This document shows, one piece after another, positions 15,220 to 22,231 of a DNA stretch of 33,919 nucleotides. Source of the stretch: JAFDVL01 sp043736395 (GTDB lineage: Bacteria; Acidobacteriota; Blastocatellia; RBC074); the NCBI GenBank assembly GCA_043736395.1, contig JAYTCQ010000313.1, positions 1-33,919 on the forward strand, written 5' to 3'. The notes under the pieces were generated by a model. The model saw only the letters and a list, made by a program, of their open reading frames with translations, ran no database searches and was not told where the DNA came from. The translations under genes were made by a program, and so were the position numbers. Position 1 is the first letter of the stretch. The number at the start of each line of letters is the position of its first letter.

Positions 15220-16263
15220 ATGCCTCGCGCAAAACGTGGAAATAAACGCTTACAGAAGCGCAAAGATTTACAAAAACTGGCTAGTGGTTACCGTGGTACA
15301 AAAAGCAAACTGTACCGCTCAATGCGGGAATCAGTCCAACGTGGATTGAAATTCGCTTACGTCGGACGCAAGCTGAAAAAACGTCAGTATCGTGCGCTGT
15401 GGATCGTTCGTCTCAATGCGGCGGCCCGCTTGAACGGAATGAGCTACAGCCAATTCATGCACGGGCTGAAAGTGGCTGCGATTGATTTAGATCGTAAAAT
15501 TCTTTCAGACATTGCGATTCACGATCCGAATGCTTTCACTGACCTGGCCAATGCTGCGAAGAAAGCGATTTCTGGCAAATACGGAAGCGCTTATGTTGCG
15601 GCAAATCCGATTGCGGCTGAGAAAGTTCCTGCTTCAAAAGCTGACAATAAGGCAGCCACCGCCGCAGCTCCTGTCGTTGAAGTTGCCGCACCTGTTGTCG
15701 CTAAACCAGCACCTGCTCCAGCAGTGGTTGAAGCTCCTGCACCTGTTGCTGCTGCTCCAGTAGTTGAAGCGCCTGCACCCGTTGTCGAAGCTGCTGCTCC
15801 TGTTGCAGAACCAGTTGTTGAAGCTGCGCCTGTCGTGGAAGCCGCTACTAGTAAAACTTCTGACTTGATCAGAATTTCTGATCTCAACGAAGAAGATGAT
15901 CATAAGCTCAACGCCGCAGGCATTTGGCTTTGTTCAGAATTGTTGGAACAAGGCGCAACCAAAGCCGGACGTTCTGAAATTGCGAAAGCTTCAGGCTGCG
16001 AAGAAAAAAGCGTTTTGCGCTGGGTCAACCAAGTGGATTTATTCAGCCGTGTCACCGGAGTCAATGAAGCTCTGGCGAACCTGCTGGAAGCCTCTGGCGT
16101 GGATACCGTCGTCGAATTAGCGACGCGCATCCCTGCCAACTTGACGAAGAAAATGGCTGAAACAAATGAAGCCGAAAAAATCGTCGAGACCGCTCCAACC
16201 GAAGAAGAAGTTGGAGCCTGGGTCGCTCAAGCGAAAGAGCTGCCACGCGTTATTTCGCACTAA
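15220..16263 (+). CDS. rplT: Ribosomal protein L20 fused to an Ala/Pro/Val linker and a DUF4332-like domain
   Basis: ATG 15220 is preceded by GGAGG and gives 347 residues, three times the usual size of about 118. Residues 1-118 are a complete L20 (MPRAKRGNKRLQKRKDLQKL, YRALWIVRLNAAARLNGMSY, and the usual DPNAF region), which is an early 50S assembly protein and binds 23S rRNA. Residues about 130-212 are a low-complexity linker of A, P, V and E with APVVEA-like repeats. Residues about 214-345 form a helical domain (AGIWLCSELLEQGATKAGRS, VLRWVNQVDLFSRVTGVNEA, LLEASGVDTVVELATRIPAN) matching the helix-hairpin-helix DUF4332 pattern. The frame is uninterrupted. The role of the added domain is unknown; candidates are RNA or DNA contacts, or processing after translation. 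Confidence 0.93.
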   Translation: MPRAKRGNKRLQKRKDLQKLASGYRGTKSKLYRSMRESVQRGLKFAYVGRKLKKRQYRALWIVRLNAAARLNGMSYSQFMHGLKVAAIDLDRKILSDIAIHDPNAFTDLANAAKKAISGKYGSAYVAANPIAAEKVPASKADNKAATAAAPVVEVAAPVVAKPAPAPAVVEAPAPVAAAPVVEAPAPVVEAAAPVAEPVVEAAPVVEAATSKTSDLIRISDLNEEDDHKLNAAGIWLCSELLEQGATKAGRSEIAKASGCEEKSVLRWVNQVDLFSRVTGVNEALANLLEASGVDTVVELATRIPANLTKKMAETNEAEKIVETAPTEEEVGAWVAQAKELPRVISH

Positions 16264-16288
16264 GCGTAGCGACAATGTAAACTCGATT

Positions 16289-16338
16289 CCCAAGACCTTT
16301 GATATACTTCTCAGGTCTTGGGTTTTTCTTTATTTTTT
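16289..16338 (+). terminator. Intrinsic terminator between rplT and pheS
   Basis: CCCAAGACCT (16289-16298) and AGGTCTTGGG (16313-16322) form a perfect 10-bp stem with a 14-base loop, followed by a long T-rich tract that runs into the pheS ATG. It would end most infC-rpmI-rplT transcripts. How pheS is then transcribed is unclear; read-through or an attenuation mechanism is possible. I see no Phe-rich leader peptide upstream of the stem. Confidence 0.75.
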
Positions 16339-16339
16339 T

Positions 16340-17578
16340 ATGACAGACGATAATGAACAACAAAACTTGAGCGATAGAATTGACTCTCGAGCTATCGCGG
16401 AAAAAATTGAACAGCTGCTCAAGGGATTCGAAGATGATATCTCACCATTAAAAACCTTAATTGAAGATACGACTCAGCCTTCTGTAGCGAAAATATTGGC
16501 TGATTTTGACACTTCAAGAGCAAATGAATTAGTAAAACAGTTAGATAAAATATCTGTAGCGAAAAATTTGGCTGATTTTAACACTTCAAGGGCGAAAGAA
16601 TTAGCAGATGCTACAATTAAATTAAATCAGATTACAGATAAGTACCTTGGACGCAAAAACGGAAGCATCACAAATCTAATGAAAATGATTAGCGCGCTTC
16701 CCCCGGATGAGCGCAAGGCTGCGGGGCAAATAGCAAATATCTGCAAAAATACAGTCGAAACGGAGAGGGATGGGGTTCACGCAGGACTCGCTGACAAAAG
16801 CGAAGCATTGCAACTCGCGAAAGAAAGCATTGACGTAACTTTTCCCGGACGAAAAATCCCCGCCGGACATTTGCATCCGATCACGCTACTCCGCCAACGC
16901 ATCGAAGATATTTTCGTCTCAATGGGCTACAGCATCGAAGACGGCCCCGAAATCGAAACTAATTTTTTTAATTTCGATGCGCTGAATATACCGCCGAATC
17001 ATCCGGCGCGTAGCTCACAGGATACGTTTTATATTGATGGTTCTGATTTTGCACTGCGTTCACAAACTTCGACCATGCAAATTCACGCGATGCAGAAGCG
17101 GCGTCCGCCCTTACGCGTAGCCGCACCTGGAAAAGTTTTTCGACGCGATACTCCTGACGCGACGCATAATCCAATGTTCTACCAAGTCGAAGGATTGCTG
17201 GTTGATCGCAACGTAACGCTTGGAGATTTAAAAGGCACCGTCGAAGAATTTGTACGCCGCATGTTCGGCGAAAATACCAACACAAGATTTCGCCCCTCCT
17301 ACTTCCCTTTCACCGAACCGAGCGCGGAAGTTGATTACAGTTGCTTCAAATGTCAGGGCAGCGGCTGCCGAATCTGCAAACAAACGGGATGGATTGAAAT
17401 GGGCGGCTCCGGCATGGTGCATCCGAACGTTCTGAAACAGGTAGGAATTGATCCCGAAGAATTCTCCGGCTTCGCGTTCGGACTCGGGATAGATCGGCTC
17501 TGCGCGTTGATGTACGGCTTGGATGATATTCGTTTGCTGTATGAAAATGATGTGCGGTTCTTAGAGCAATTTGTGTAA
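16340..17578 (+). CDS. pheS: Phenylalanine--tRNA ligase alpha subunit
   Basis: The catalytic subunit of the alpha2-beta2 enzyme that charges tRNA-Phe. Class II motifs are intact: VFRRDTPDATHNPMFYQVEG (motif 2 region), and GFAFGLGIDRLCALMYGLDD (motif 3), ending in the standard NDVRFLEQF. The IDVTFPGR junction to the core is present. From ATG 16340 the protein is 412 residues, some 60 longer than most PheS. The excess is in the N-terminal coiled coil that contacts tRNA, where a 24-residue unit (SVAKILADFDTSRANELVKQ...) is tandemly duplicated. No Shine-Dalgarno precedes the ATG: the upstream bases are the T-tract of a terminator. The frame is open into rplT, so an upstream start cannot be formally excluded. 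Confidence 0.93.
   Translation: MTDDNEQQNLSDRIDSRAIAEKIEQLLKGFEDDISPLKTLIEDTTQPSVAKILADFDTSRANELVKQLDKISVAKNLADFNTSRAKELADATIKLNQITDKYLGRKNGSITNLMKMISALPPDERKAAGQIANICKNTVETERDGVHAGLADKSEALQLAKESIDVTFPGRKIPAGHLHPITLLRQRIEDIFVSMGYSIEDGPEIETNFFNFDALNIPPNHPARSSQDTFYIDGSDFALRSQTSTMQIHAMQKRRPPLRVAAPGKVFRRDTPDATHNPMFYQVEGLLVDRNVTLGDLKGTVEEFVRRMFGENTNTRFRPSYFPFTEPSAEVDYSCFKCQGSGCRICKQTGWIEMGGSGMVHPNVLKQVGIDPEEFSGFAFGLGIDRLCALMYGLDDIRLLYENDVRFLEQFV
16481..16604 (+). repeat. 72-bp tandem duplication inside pheS
   Basis: TCTGTAGCGAAAATATTGGC at 16481 recurs as TCTGTAGCGAAAAATTTGGC at 16553, exactly 72 bp (24 codons) later. Similarity continues through GATTTTGACACTTCAAGAGC versus GATTTTAACACTTCAAGGGC and GAATTAG, with about six differences in the first 52 bases. 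The copies encode SVAKILADFDTSRANELV and SVAKNLADFNTSRAKELA. The segment is visibly more AT-rich than the rest of pheS. Confidence 0.85.
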
Positions 17579-17651
17579 GCATGGAGTACAAGCTTTAGCT
17601 TGGTTTTACAGTACGCCAATGTAAAACCAAGCTAAAGCTTGTACTCCATGC
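17579..17651. repeat. Perfect 32-bp inverted repeat after pheS
   Basis: Arms 17579-17610 and 17620-17651 are exact reverse complements (GCATGGAGTACAAGCTTTAG and on) around a nine-base loop GTACGCCAA. The element begins three bases after the pheS stop codon, so it may serve as its 3' end or terminator, although no T-tract follows. The motif ACTCCATGCAT of the right end is repeated directly at 17657-17667, next to the following gene. Confidence 0.9.
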
Positions 17652-17675
17652 ATAGACTCCATGCATAATAAATAT

Positions 17676-18116
17676 ATGGAAATTCTCACCCAGGAATTGA
17701 TTGCCACGATCAAAACTGGCTCTGCGCAACTCGCCCAAATCACCGAAGCGCAAAGCATTCAATTTCCCGCTCCCGGCAAATGGTCGCCGAAACAAATCAT
17801 TGGTCATCTCATAGATTCAGCGTCGAATAACCATCAGCGCTTTGTACGAATCCAATTTCAGGATAAATTATCCATGCCGCGCTACGAACAAGAGCACTGG
17901 GTAGCGGCGCAAAATTATCAAAATGAATCATGGAGCCAGTTGCTTTCCTTCTGGCAGAATTACAATCAACATTTGGCACACGTCATCGCCAATATTCCAG
18001 CCGAAAAACTAAGCCATACAGTTCGGATTGGAGACGGCGAAGCAGTCACGCTTAAATTTTTAATTGAGGATTATGTCGCGCATTTGCAAAAACATTTAAA
18101 ACAAATACTAACTTGA
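17676..18116 (+). CDS. DinB-like four-helix protein
   Basis: The product is about 146 residues and matches the DinB/YfiT superfamily: an N-terminal helix, then FPAPGKWSPKQIIGHLIDSA with the family histidine, NNHQRFVRIQ, the QEHWVAAQNYQNESWSQLLS segment and a late histidine in YVAHLQKHLKQIL. DinB-like proteins are metal-binding four-helix bundles, some being thiol transferases (bacillithiol or mycothiol dependent); the substrate here is unknown. The ATG at 17661 is in frame, but lies in a duplicated CCATGCAT next to the inverted repeat; neither start has a Shine-Dalgarno. The gene and its neighbour interrupt the usual pheS-pheT pair. Confidence 0.82.
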   Translation: MEILTQELIATIKTGSAQLAQITEAQSIQFPAPGKWSPKQIIGHLIDSASNNHQRFVRIQFQDKLSMPRYEQEHWVAAQNYQNESWSQLLSFWQNYNQHLAHVIANIPAEKLSHTVRIGDGEAVTLKFLIEDYVAHLQKHLKQILT

Positions 18117-18131
18117 TGAAAAGGTGGTTTT

Positions 18132-19412
18132 ATGAATTTACTCAGCCGAATTCACGTGAGCCTTTGGCTCCTCTTTAGTTGCATCGGAATTCAAGCGCAG
18201 GATGTTAGCAAAACGAATTTCAAACTGGTAAAAATCCATTTTGAAGGTCTCGTTAATGTTTCATCAGAAAAAGCGAATGAAGCCAGCGGTCTAAAAATTA
18301 AACAAATGATCATGCTTGAAAATCTTAAAAAGGTTCCTCAACACCTGCTTGAATCAGGTTTATTCACTTCGGCCAGGCTTCGTTATAACTACACCGGAAA
18401 TGATTTGGAGGTAACGTTCACGGTAGTGGAAGCGATCAGTTCCGTGCCCTGCCTCTTTGATAATTTCATGTGGTTCAGCGATGAAGAACTCTACGCGGCA
18501 ATTCGGCAGCAGCTGCCAAAATTCGATGGCAAAGCGACCGAGGGCGGCGAAATGATTGACGTCATTCGCAAATCTCTTGATAAACTTTTGCTGACGAAAA
18601 CTGCTGGATACAAAGTCGCGTACGAAATGGAAGCTGGCAGAGCGCATGTTTTTAAAGCGAAGGGAGAAGCGCCACTGCTGGTTTGTTCCATCCAATATCA
18701 AGGCGTGACGGCTTTTGATCCAACCACTTTAACTACAGCATCGAAAGATTTGATCGGTAGTGAATATTCACGACTCATCAACCGGATTATTGTCCGCGAG
18801 ACAATTGTTCCAATGTATCGGCAAAATGGTTATCTCAGAATAAAAATGCTGCCGCTCAACGCTAAACCTGATCCCAATAATCGCCCAAAATGTGTAAATG
18901 GCGCGACGCTGGTGCTTGGCCTTGACGAGGGAATTATTTATAAGTGGAAAGGAATTACCTGGTCGGGCAATCAATTGCTTTCCACTGAAAAATTGAATCG
19001 GTTGTTTCCGCTAAAATTAAATGAAGTTGCCGATGGTTTGAAAATAGATAAGGGAATGTTTTTGACCAGTCAAAATTACACGGATCGAGGCTATCTTGAC
19101 GCCGAGGTCAAACCTGTTCCAATCTTTGACGAAGCCACGCAAACGGTTACTTTTTCGATTTCAATTATCGAAGGCGGACAATATAGTTTTGGGCAATTAG
19201 CCGTGACCGGCGTCCCTGAAAATGTCATTAAAAATTTCCAGGAACGCTGGGGAACTTTACAGGGAAAACCTTACGACGCGTATGCCTTGCAAGCCTTTAT
19301 TACGCAAACTTCGCGGGAGAATACTTCCCAAATTAAGCTGACGCAATCGGCCTCAATTAAACCTACGCCCAACCGCGAAACTCATCTGGTTGATCTCCGG
19401 TTAGAATTCTGA
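18132..19412 (+). CDS. Exported POTRA-domain protein without a beta-barrel
   Basis: A signal peptide (HVSLWLLFSCIGIQAQ) is followed by several POTRA-like units: FKLVKIHFEGLVNVSSEKAN...GLFTSARLRYNY, CSIQYQGVTAFDPTTL...YRQNGYLRIKM, and YKWKGITWSGNQLLSTEKLN...YTDRGYLDAEVKPV. The pattern of strand-helix-helix-strand with x-G-x(N)..., YxxxGYxxA and IxEGxxY is that of BamA/Omp85 POTRA domains. At 426 residues the protein stops where a BamA barrel would begin, so it may be a periplasmic partner in outer-membrane assembly or transport. AAGGTGG upstream of the ATG supports the start. It lies between dinB-like and pheT genes on the same strand. Confidence 0.82.
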   Translation: MNLLSRIHVSLWLLFSCIGIQAQDVSKTNFKLVKIHFEGLVNVSSEKANEASGLKIKQMIMLENLKKVPQHLLESGLFTSARLRYNYTGNDLEVTFTVVEAISSVPCLFDNFMWFSDEELYAAIRQQLPKFDGKATEGGEMIDVIRKSLDKLLLTKTAGYKVAYEMEAGRAHVFKAKGEAPLLVCSIQYQGVTAFDPTTLTTASKDLIGSEYSRLINRIIVRETIVPMYRQNGYLRIKMLPLNAKPDPNNRPKCVNGATLVLGLDEGIIYKWKGITWSGNQLLSTEKLNRLFPLKLNEVADGLKIDKGMFLTSQNYTDRGYLDAEVKPVPIFDEATQTVTFSISIIEGGQYSFGQLAVTGVPENVIKNFQERWGTLQGKPYDAYALQAFITQTSRENTSQIKLTQSASIKPTPNRETHLVDLRLEF

Positions 19413-19452
19413 CAAATTGGCAGCAGCGAATTGTCTCGCATCTGATTTATTT

Positions 19453-21507
19453 ATGAAAATTTCTTATCACTGGCTTAAAGAATTAGTAGACATTGATCTT
19501 TCTCCGCGCGATCTGGCGACGCGAATGACGATGGCGGGCAATGCCGTAGACGCGATCGAAGAGCACAACGGCGATTCAATTCTTGAGTTTGAATTAACCT
19601 CCAATCGCCCCGATTGTTTGTCGCATCTCGGCATCGCCCGCGAAGCCTCAGCGGTACTCGATAAACCGCTCATCAATCCCGTCAAAGCCGCTGAAAAAGT
19701 ATCGGCTACGAAGACCAGCGAAATCACATCCGTTGAAGTTCTCGCACCGGATTTATGTCCGCGATATACGGCTCGTGTCATTCGCGGCGTCAAAGTCGGG
19801 CCTTCGCCTGAATGGTTAGTCGCGCGGCTGGAAGCGCTTGGTCAGCGCAGTGTCAACAACGTAGCGGACATTACAAATTACGTGATGCTGGAGCTGGGGC
19901 AACCGCTTCACGCGTTTGATCTGGATCAGCTCGCCGGTGAGCGCATCATCGTCCGACGCGCCAACGACAAAGAAAAAATCACCTTGCTCGATAACGAAGA
20001 GCGCGAATTAAATTCTGAAGTCGTCGTCATCTGCGACGCCGAAAAGCCTGTCGCGATTGGCGGCATTAAAGGCGGCCTACATTCCGGCATCTCAGAAAGT
20101 ACGACGAATGTTTTGCTGGAAGCGGCGTATTTCAATCCGGTTTCGATTCGACAAACGGCAAAAAATTTAGCTGTCAACACAGAGGCTTCTTATCGTTTTG
20201 AGCGCGGCGCAGACCTTGAAATTTCTGATGCGGCATCGCTTCGCGCGGCGAATTTAATTGCCGAGATTTGCGGTGGTGAAATTTTAAATGACGCCATTGA
20301 TGTCAGAACAGGAGCGCAAACACGACTGCCGATTACATTGCGGGATTCGCGGTATTTAGGGAAAACCGGATTGCCACTTGATCTGGCACAGGCCACAAAA
20401 ATTCTGACTGCGCTCGGATTTGAAGTCGTGACAGCTGAAGATAGTCTGACGGCGATTCCACCTTCGTGGCGTCACGATATGGCGATTGAAGAGGACTTGA
20501 TCGAAGAAGTGATTCGCGTCATTGGCTACGATCATTTGGTCACTTCGCTGCCGGGTGGAAGTGGGGCCGGCGCATATTTAAAAGGCGATGCAGGACGACG
20601 AGCCGTACGTCAAACCTTAACAGCTTTAGGATTCCACGAAGCGATCAACTTTAGTTTTGTGAATGCGGAAGCTGATGCGGCACTTACCAATGTTGTTGAG
20701 ACAGATCGTTTGAAGTTGGCGAACCCGATCGATTCGACGCAATCGGAAATGCGGACGACGTTGCTGAGTGGATTATTGGCTTCGCTTAGCAATAATTTAA
20801 ATCACGGCACGCGCAACGTAAAATTGTTTGAGCTGGGAAAATGCTTCGAGCAATCAAGCTCCGGCGAACGTCCCCTTGAAACAGAAAAACTGGCATTGGT
20901 GATGACAGGAGAGCGCAATGAAACAGATTGGCAAGCGGCTTCGACCAGACTGGATTTTTATGATCTCAAAGGCGCAGTCGAAGCATTCCTCGTCAGCCTG
21001 AACCTACCAAACATTTCATTCCAGCCTGCAACCGATGAGCACTATTTGCATCCGGGACGCTCTGCGGTAATATCGTGTGGTGACAAAGTAATCGGACATC
21101 TAGGGCAGTTGCATCCAACCCTGCTCTCACGTTATAAATTCAAACAAGCGGTCTTGTTAGCAGAATTAAATTTTGGATTATTATTAGAATTAAATGCTGC
21201 TGAATCACGCTATCAACCTTTGCCAAGATTCCCTAATGTAGTCCGAGATTTGGCAATGTTGATTGATTGCCAGGTGAGTTGGAATCAGATCGAAACAACG
21301 ATTCGGGAGTTATCGTTGCCGCAACTGGAACAAATCAGAATGTTTGATTTATATGCTGGCAAAGAGTTACCCGAAGGCAAGCATTCATTAGCGCTCTCGT
21401 TGCGCTACCGCGCACTTGATCGAACGTTGACCGAAGCTGAAATTAATGCGATGCATGCACAGGTAGTGGCGGCTTTACATTCGAAATTCGGAGCTGAATT
21501 AAGATAA
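19453..21507 (+). CDS. pheT: Phenylalanine--tRNA ligase beta subunit, short form
   Basis: The partner of PheS. The product from ATG 19453 begins MKISYHWLKELVDIDLSPRD, the normal PheT N-terminus, but passes at about residue 40 straight into ILEFELTSNRPDCLSHLGIA of the B3/B4 editing domain, so the EMAP/OB-fold tRNA-binding insertion (about 110 residues) is absent; length is 684 against about 800. The B5 domain (LGFEVVTAEDSLTAIPPSWR), the catalytic-like core and the C-terminal ferredoxin-fold anticodon-binding domain (FPNVVRDLAMLIDCQVSWNQ) are all present. The short form occurs in some phyla. A TTG at 19417 would add only twelve residues; no strong Shine-Dalgarno is seen at either. Confidence 0.95.
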   Translation: MKISYHWLKELVDIDLSPRDLATRMTMAGNAVDAIEEHNGDSILEFELTSNRPDCLSHLGIAREASAVLDKPLINPVKAAEKVSATKTSEITSVEVLAPDLCPRYTARVIRGVKVGPSPEWLVARLEALGQRSVNNVADITNYVMLELGQPLHAFDLDQLAGERIIVRRANDKEKITLLDNEERELNSEVVVICDAEKPVAIGGIKGGLHSGISESTTNVLLEAAYFNPVSIRQTAKNLAVNTEASYRFERGADLEISDAASLRAANLIAEICGGEILNDAIDVRTGAQTRLPITLRDSRYLGKTGLPLDLAQATKILTALGFEVVTAEDSLTAIPPSWRHDMAIEEDLIEEVIRVIGYDHLVTSLPGGSGAGAYLKGDAGRRAVRQTLTALGFHEAINFSFVNAEADAALTNVVETDRLKLANPIDSTQSEMRTTLLSGLLASLSNNLNHGTRNVKLFELGKCFEQSSSGERPLETEKLALVMTGERNETDWQAASTRLDFYDLKGAVEAFLVSLNLPNISFQPATDEHYLHPGRSAVISCGDKVIGHLGQLHPTLLSRYKFKQAVLLAELNFGLLLELNAAESRYQPLPRFPNVVRDLAMLIDCQVSWNQIETTIRELSLPQLEQIRMFDLYAGKELPEGKHSLALSLRYRALDRTLTEAEINAMHAQVVAALHSKFGAELR

Positions 21508-21530
21508 ACTTACAGGAGTGATCCCCTTTT

Positions 21531-21812
21531 ATGGCTGTATCCGGGTTAGAAAAGTTTTCGCATCTCGAAGACAAAATCTATCGCACGGTCGAGTTATGTA
21601 AAACTCTCAAACAGGAAAACGAAATCCTGGTTGAGCAAATGACCGAAACGCGAAGAGAGCTTCGATCTCATCAGGAAGAAAAAGAACGGCTTGAAACACA
21701 AGTCGAAAGATTACTTGCAGATCGTGATGCGATGCGCTTAAAAGTGGAAGCAATGCTTGATGCCATTGCGGTTCTTGAAATGGAAGCCGAAGCCATTGGA
21801 GCCAAACGTTAA
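21531..21812 (+). CDS. ZapB-like coiled-coil protein
   Basis: A 93-residue protein that is coiled coil almost throughout: LEDKIYRTVELCKTLKQENE, then TETRRELRSHQEEKERLETQ and VERLLADRDAMRLKVEAMLD. Length, heptad pattern and the position directly before zapA suggest the ZapB-like cell-division family, in which ZapB bridges ZapA and the chromosome end of the divisome in E. coli. The match is by composition and context rather than a catalytic motif. ACAGGAGTGA upstream of the ATG is a good ribosome-binding site. Confidence 0.75.
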   Translation: MAVSGLEKFSHLEDKIYRTVELCKTLKQENEILVEQMTETRRELRSHQEEKERLETQVERLLADRDAMRLKVEAMLDAIAVLEMEAEAIGAKR

Positions 21813-21845
21813 GCGTAAATCCCCAACGAAATTATTGAAGTAAAC

Positions 21846-22166
21846 ATGGAACAAACTCCGGCTCAAACAGTTAAGGTTGAAATTTACAACCAGACTTATA
21901 ATATTCGCAGCCGCGATGGCGACACCACCCATATCAAACAACTCGCTGAGTTTGTGGACAGCCGCATGCGCGAAATTACGGCAGGCACGCTGACCGTGGA
22001 TTCCCTCAAAGTTGCTATTTTGGCGGCTCTGCACATCGCTGATGAATTACATCAGATGACTGATCGCCGTAATAAATTAGACGATGAGGTCGGTGAACGC
22101 AGCGGACTGTGCGTAGAACTTTTAGATACACTGCTCAAAAGTCAAAACGGAGCCAATCATAAATAA
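21846..22166 (+). CDS. zapA: Cell division protein ZapA
   Basis: ZapA promotes bundling of FtsZ filaments at the division ring. The 106-residue product shows the family plan: an N-terminal beta hairpin VKVEIYNQTYNIRSRDGDTT, the helix HIKQLAEFVDSRMREIT, then VAILAALHIADELHQM and a C-terminal coiled coil. The order pheT-zapB-like-zapA is common in many phyla. No strong Shine-Dalgarno is seen, so translation may be coupled to the preceding gene, 33 bases upstream. Confidence 0.9.
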   Translation: MEQTPAQTVKVEIYNQTYNIRSRDGDTTHIKQLAEFVDSRMREITAGTLTVDSLKVAILAALHIADELHQMTDRRNKLDDEVGERSGLCVELLDTLLKSQNGANHK

Positions 22167-22231
22167 GACTGGCCATGCTCCACTCTTAATAAACTCCGCC
22201 CCCACCAAAAATTTCAAAAGGAATTACAATC

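Noticed and set aside
15591..15903. Long minus-strand ORFs opposite the rplT linker encoding Thr/Gly/Ala-rich proteins.
   Set aside because: They mirror the low-complexity A/P/V linker of L20 and have no start signals.
16166..16339. Open frame upstream of pheS inside rplT ending WVFLYFF, suggesting a Phe-rich leader peptide.
   Set aside because: The Phe codons are the T-tract of the terminator itself, downstream of the stem, so they cannot serve as an attenuation sensor; the frame also has no ribosome-binding site.
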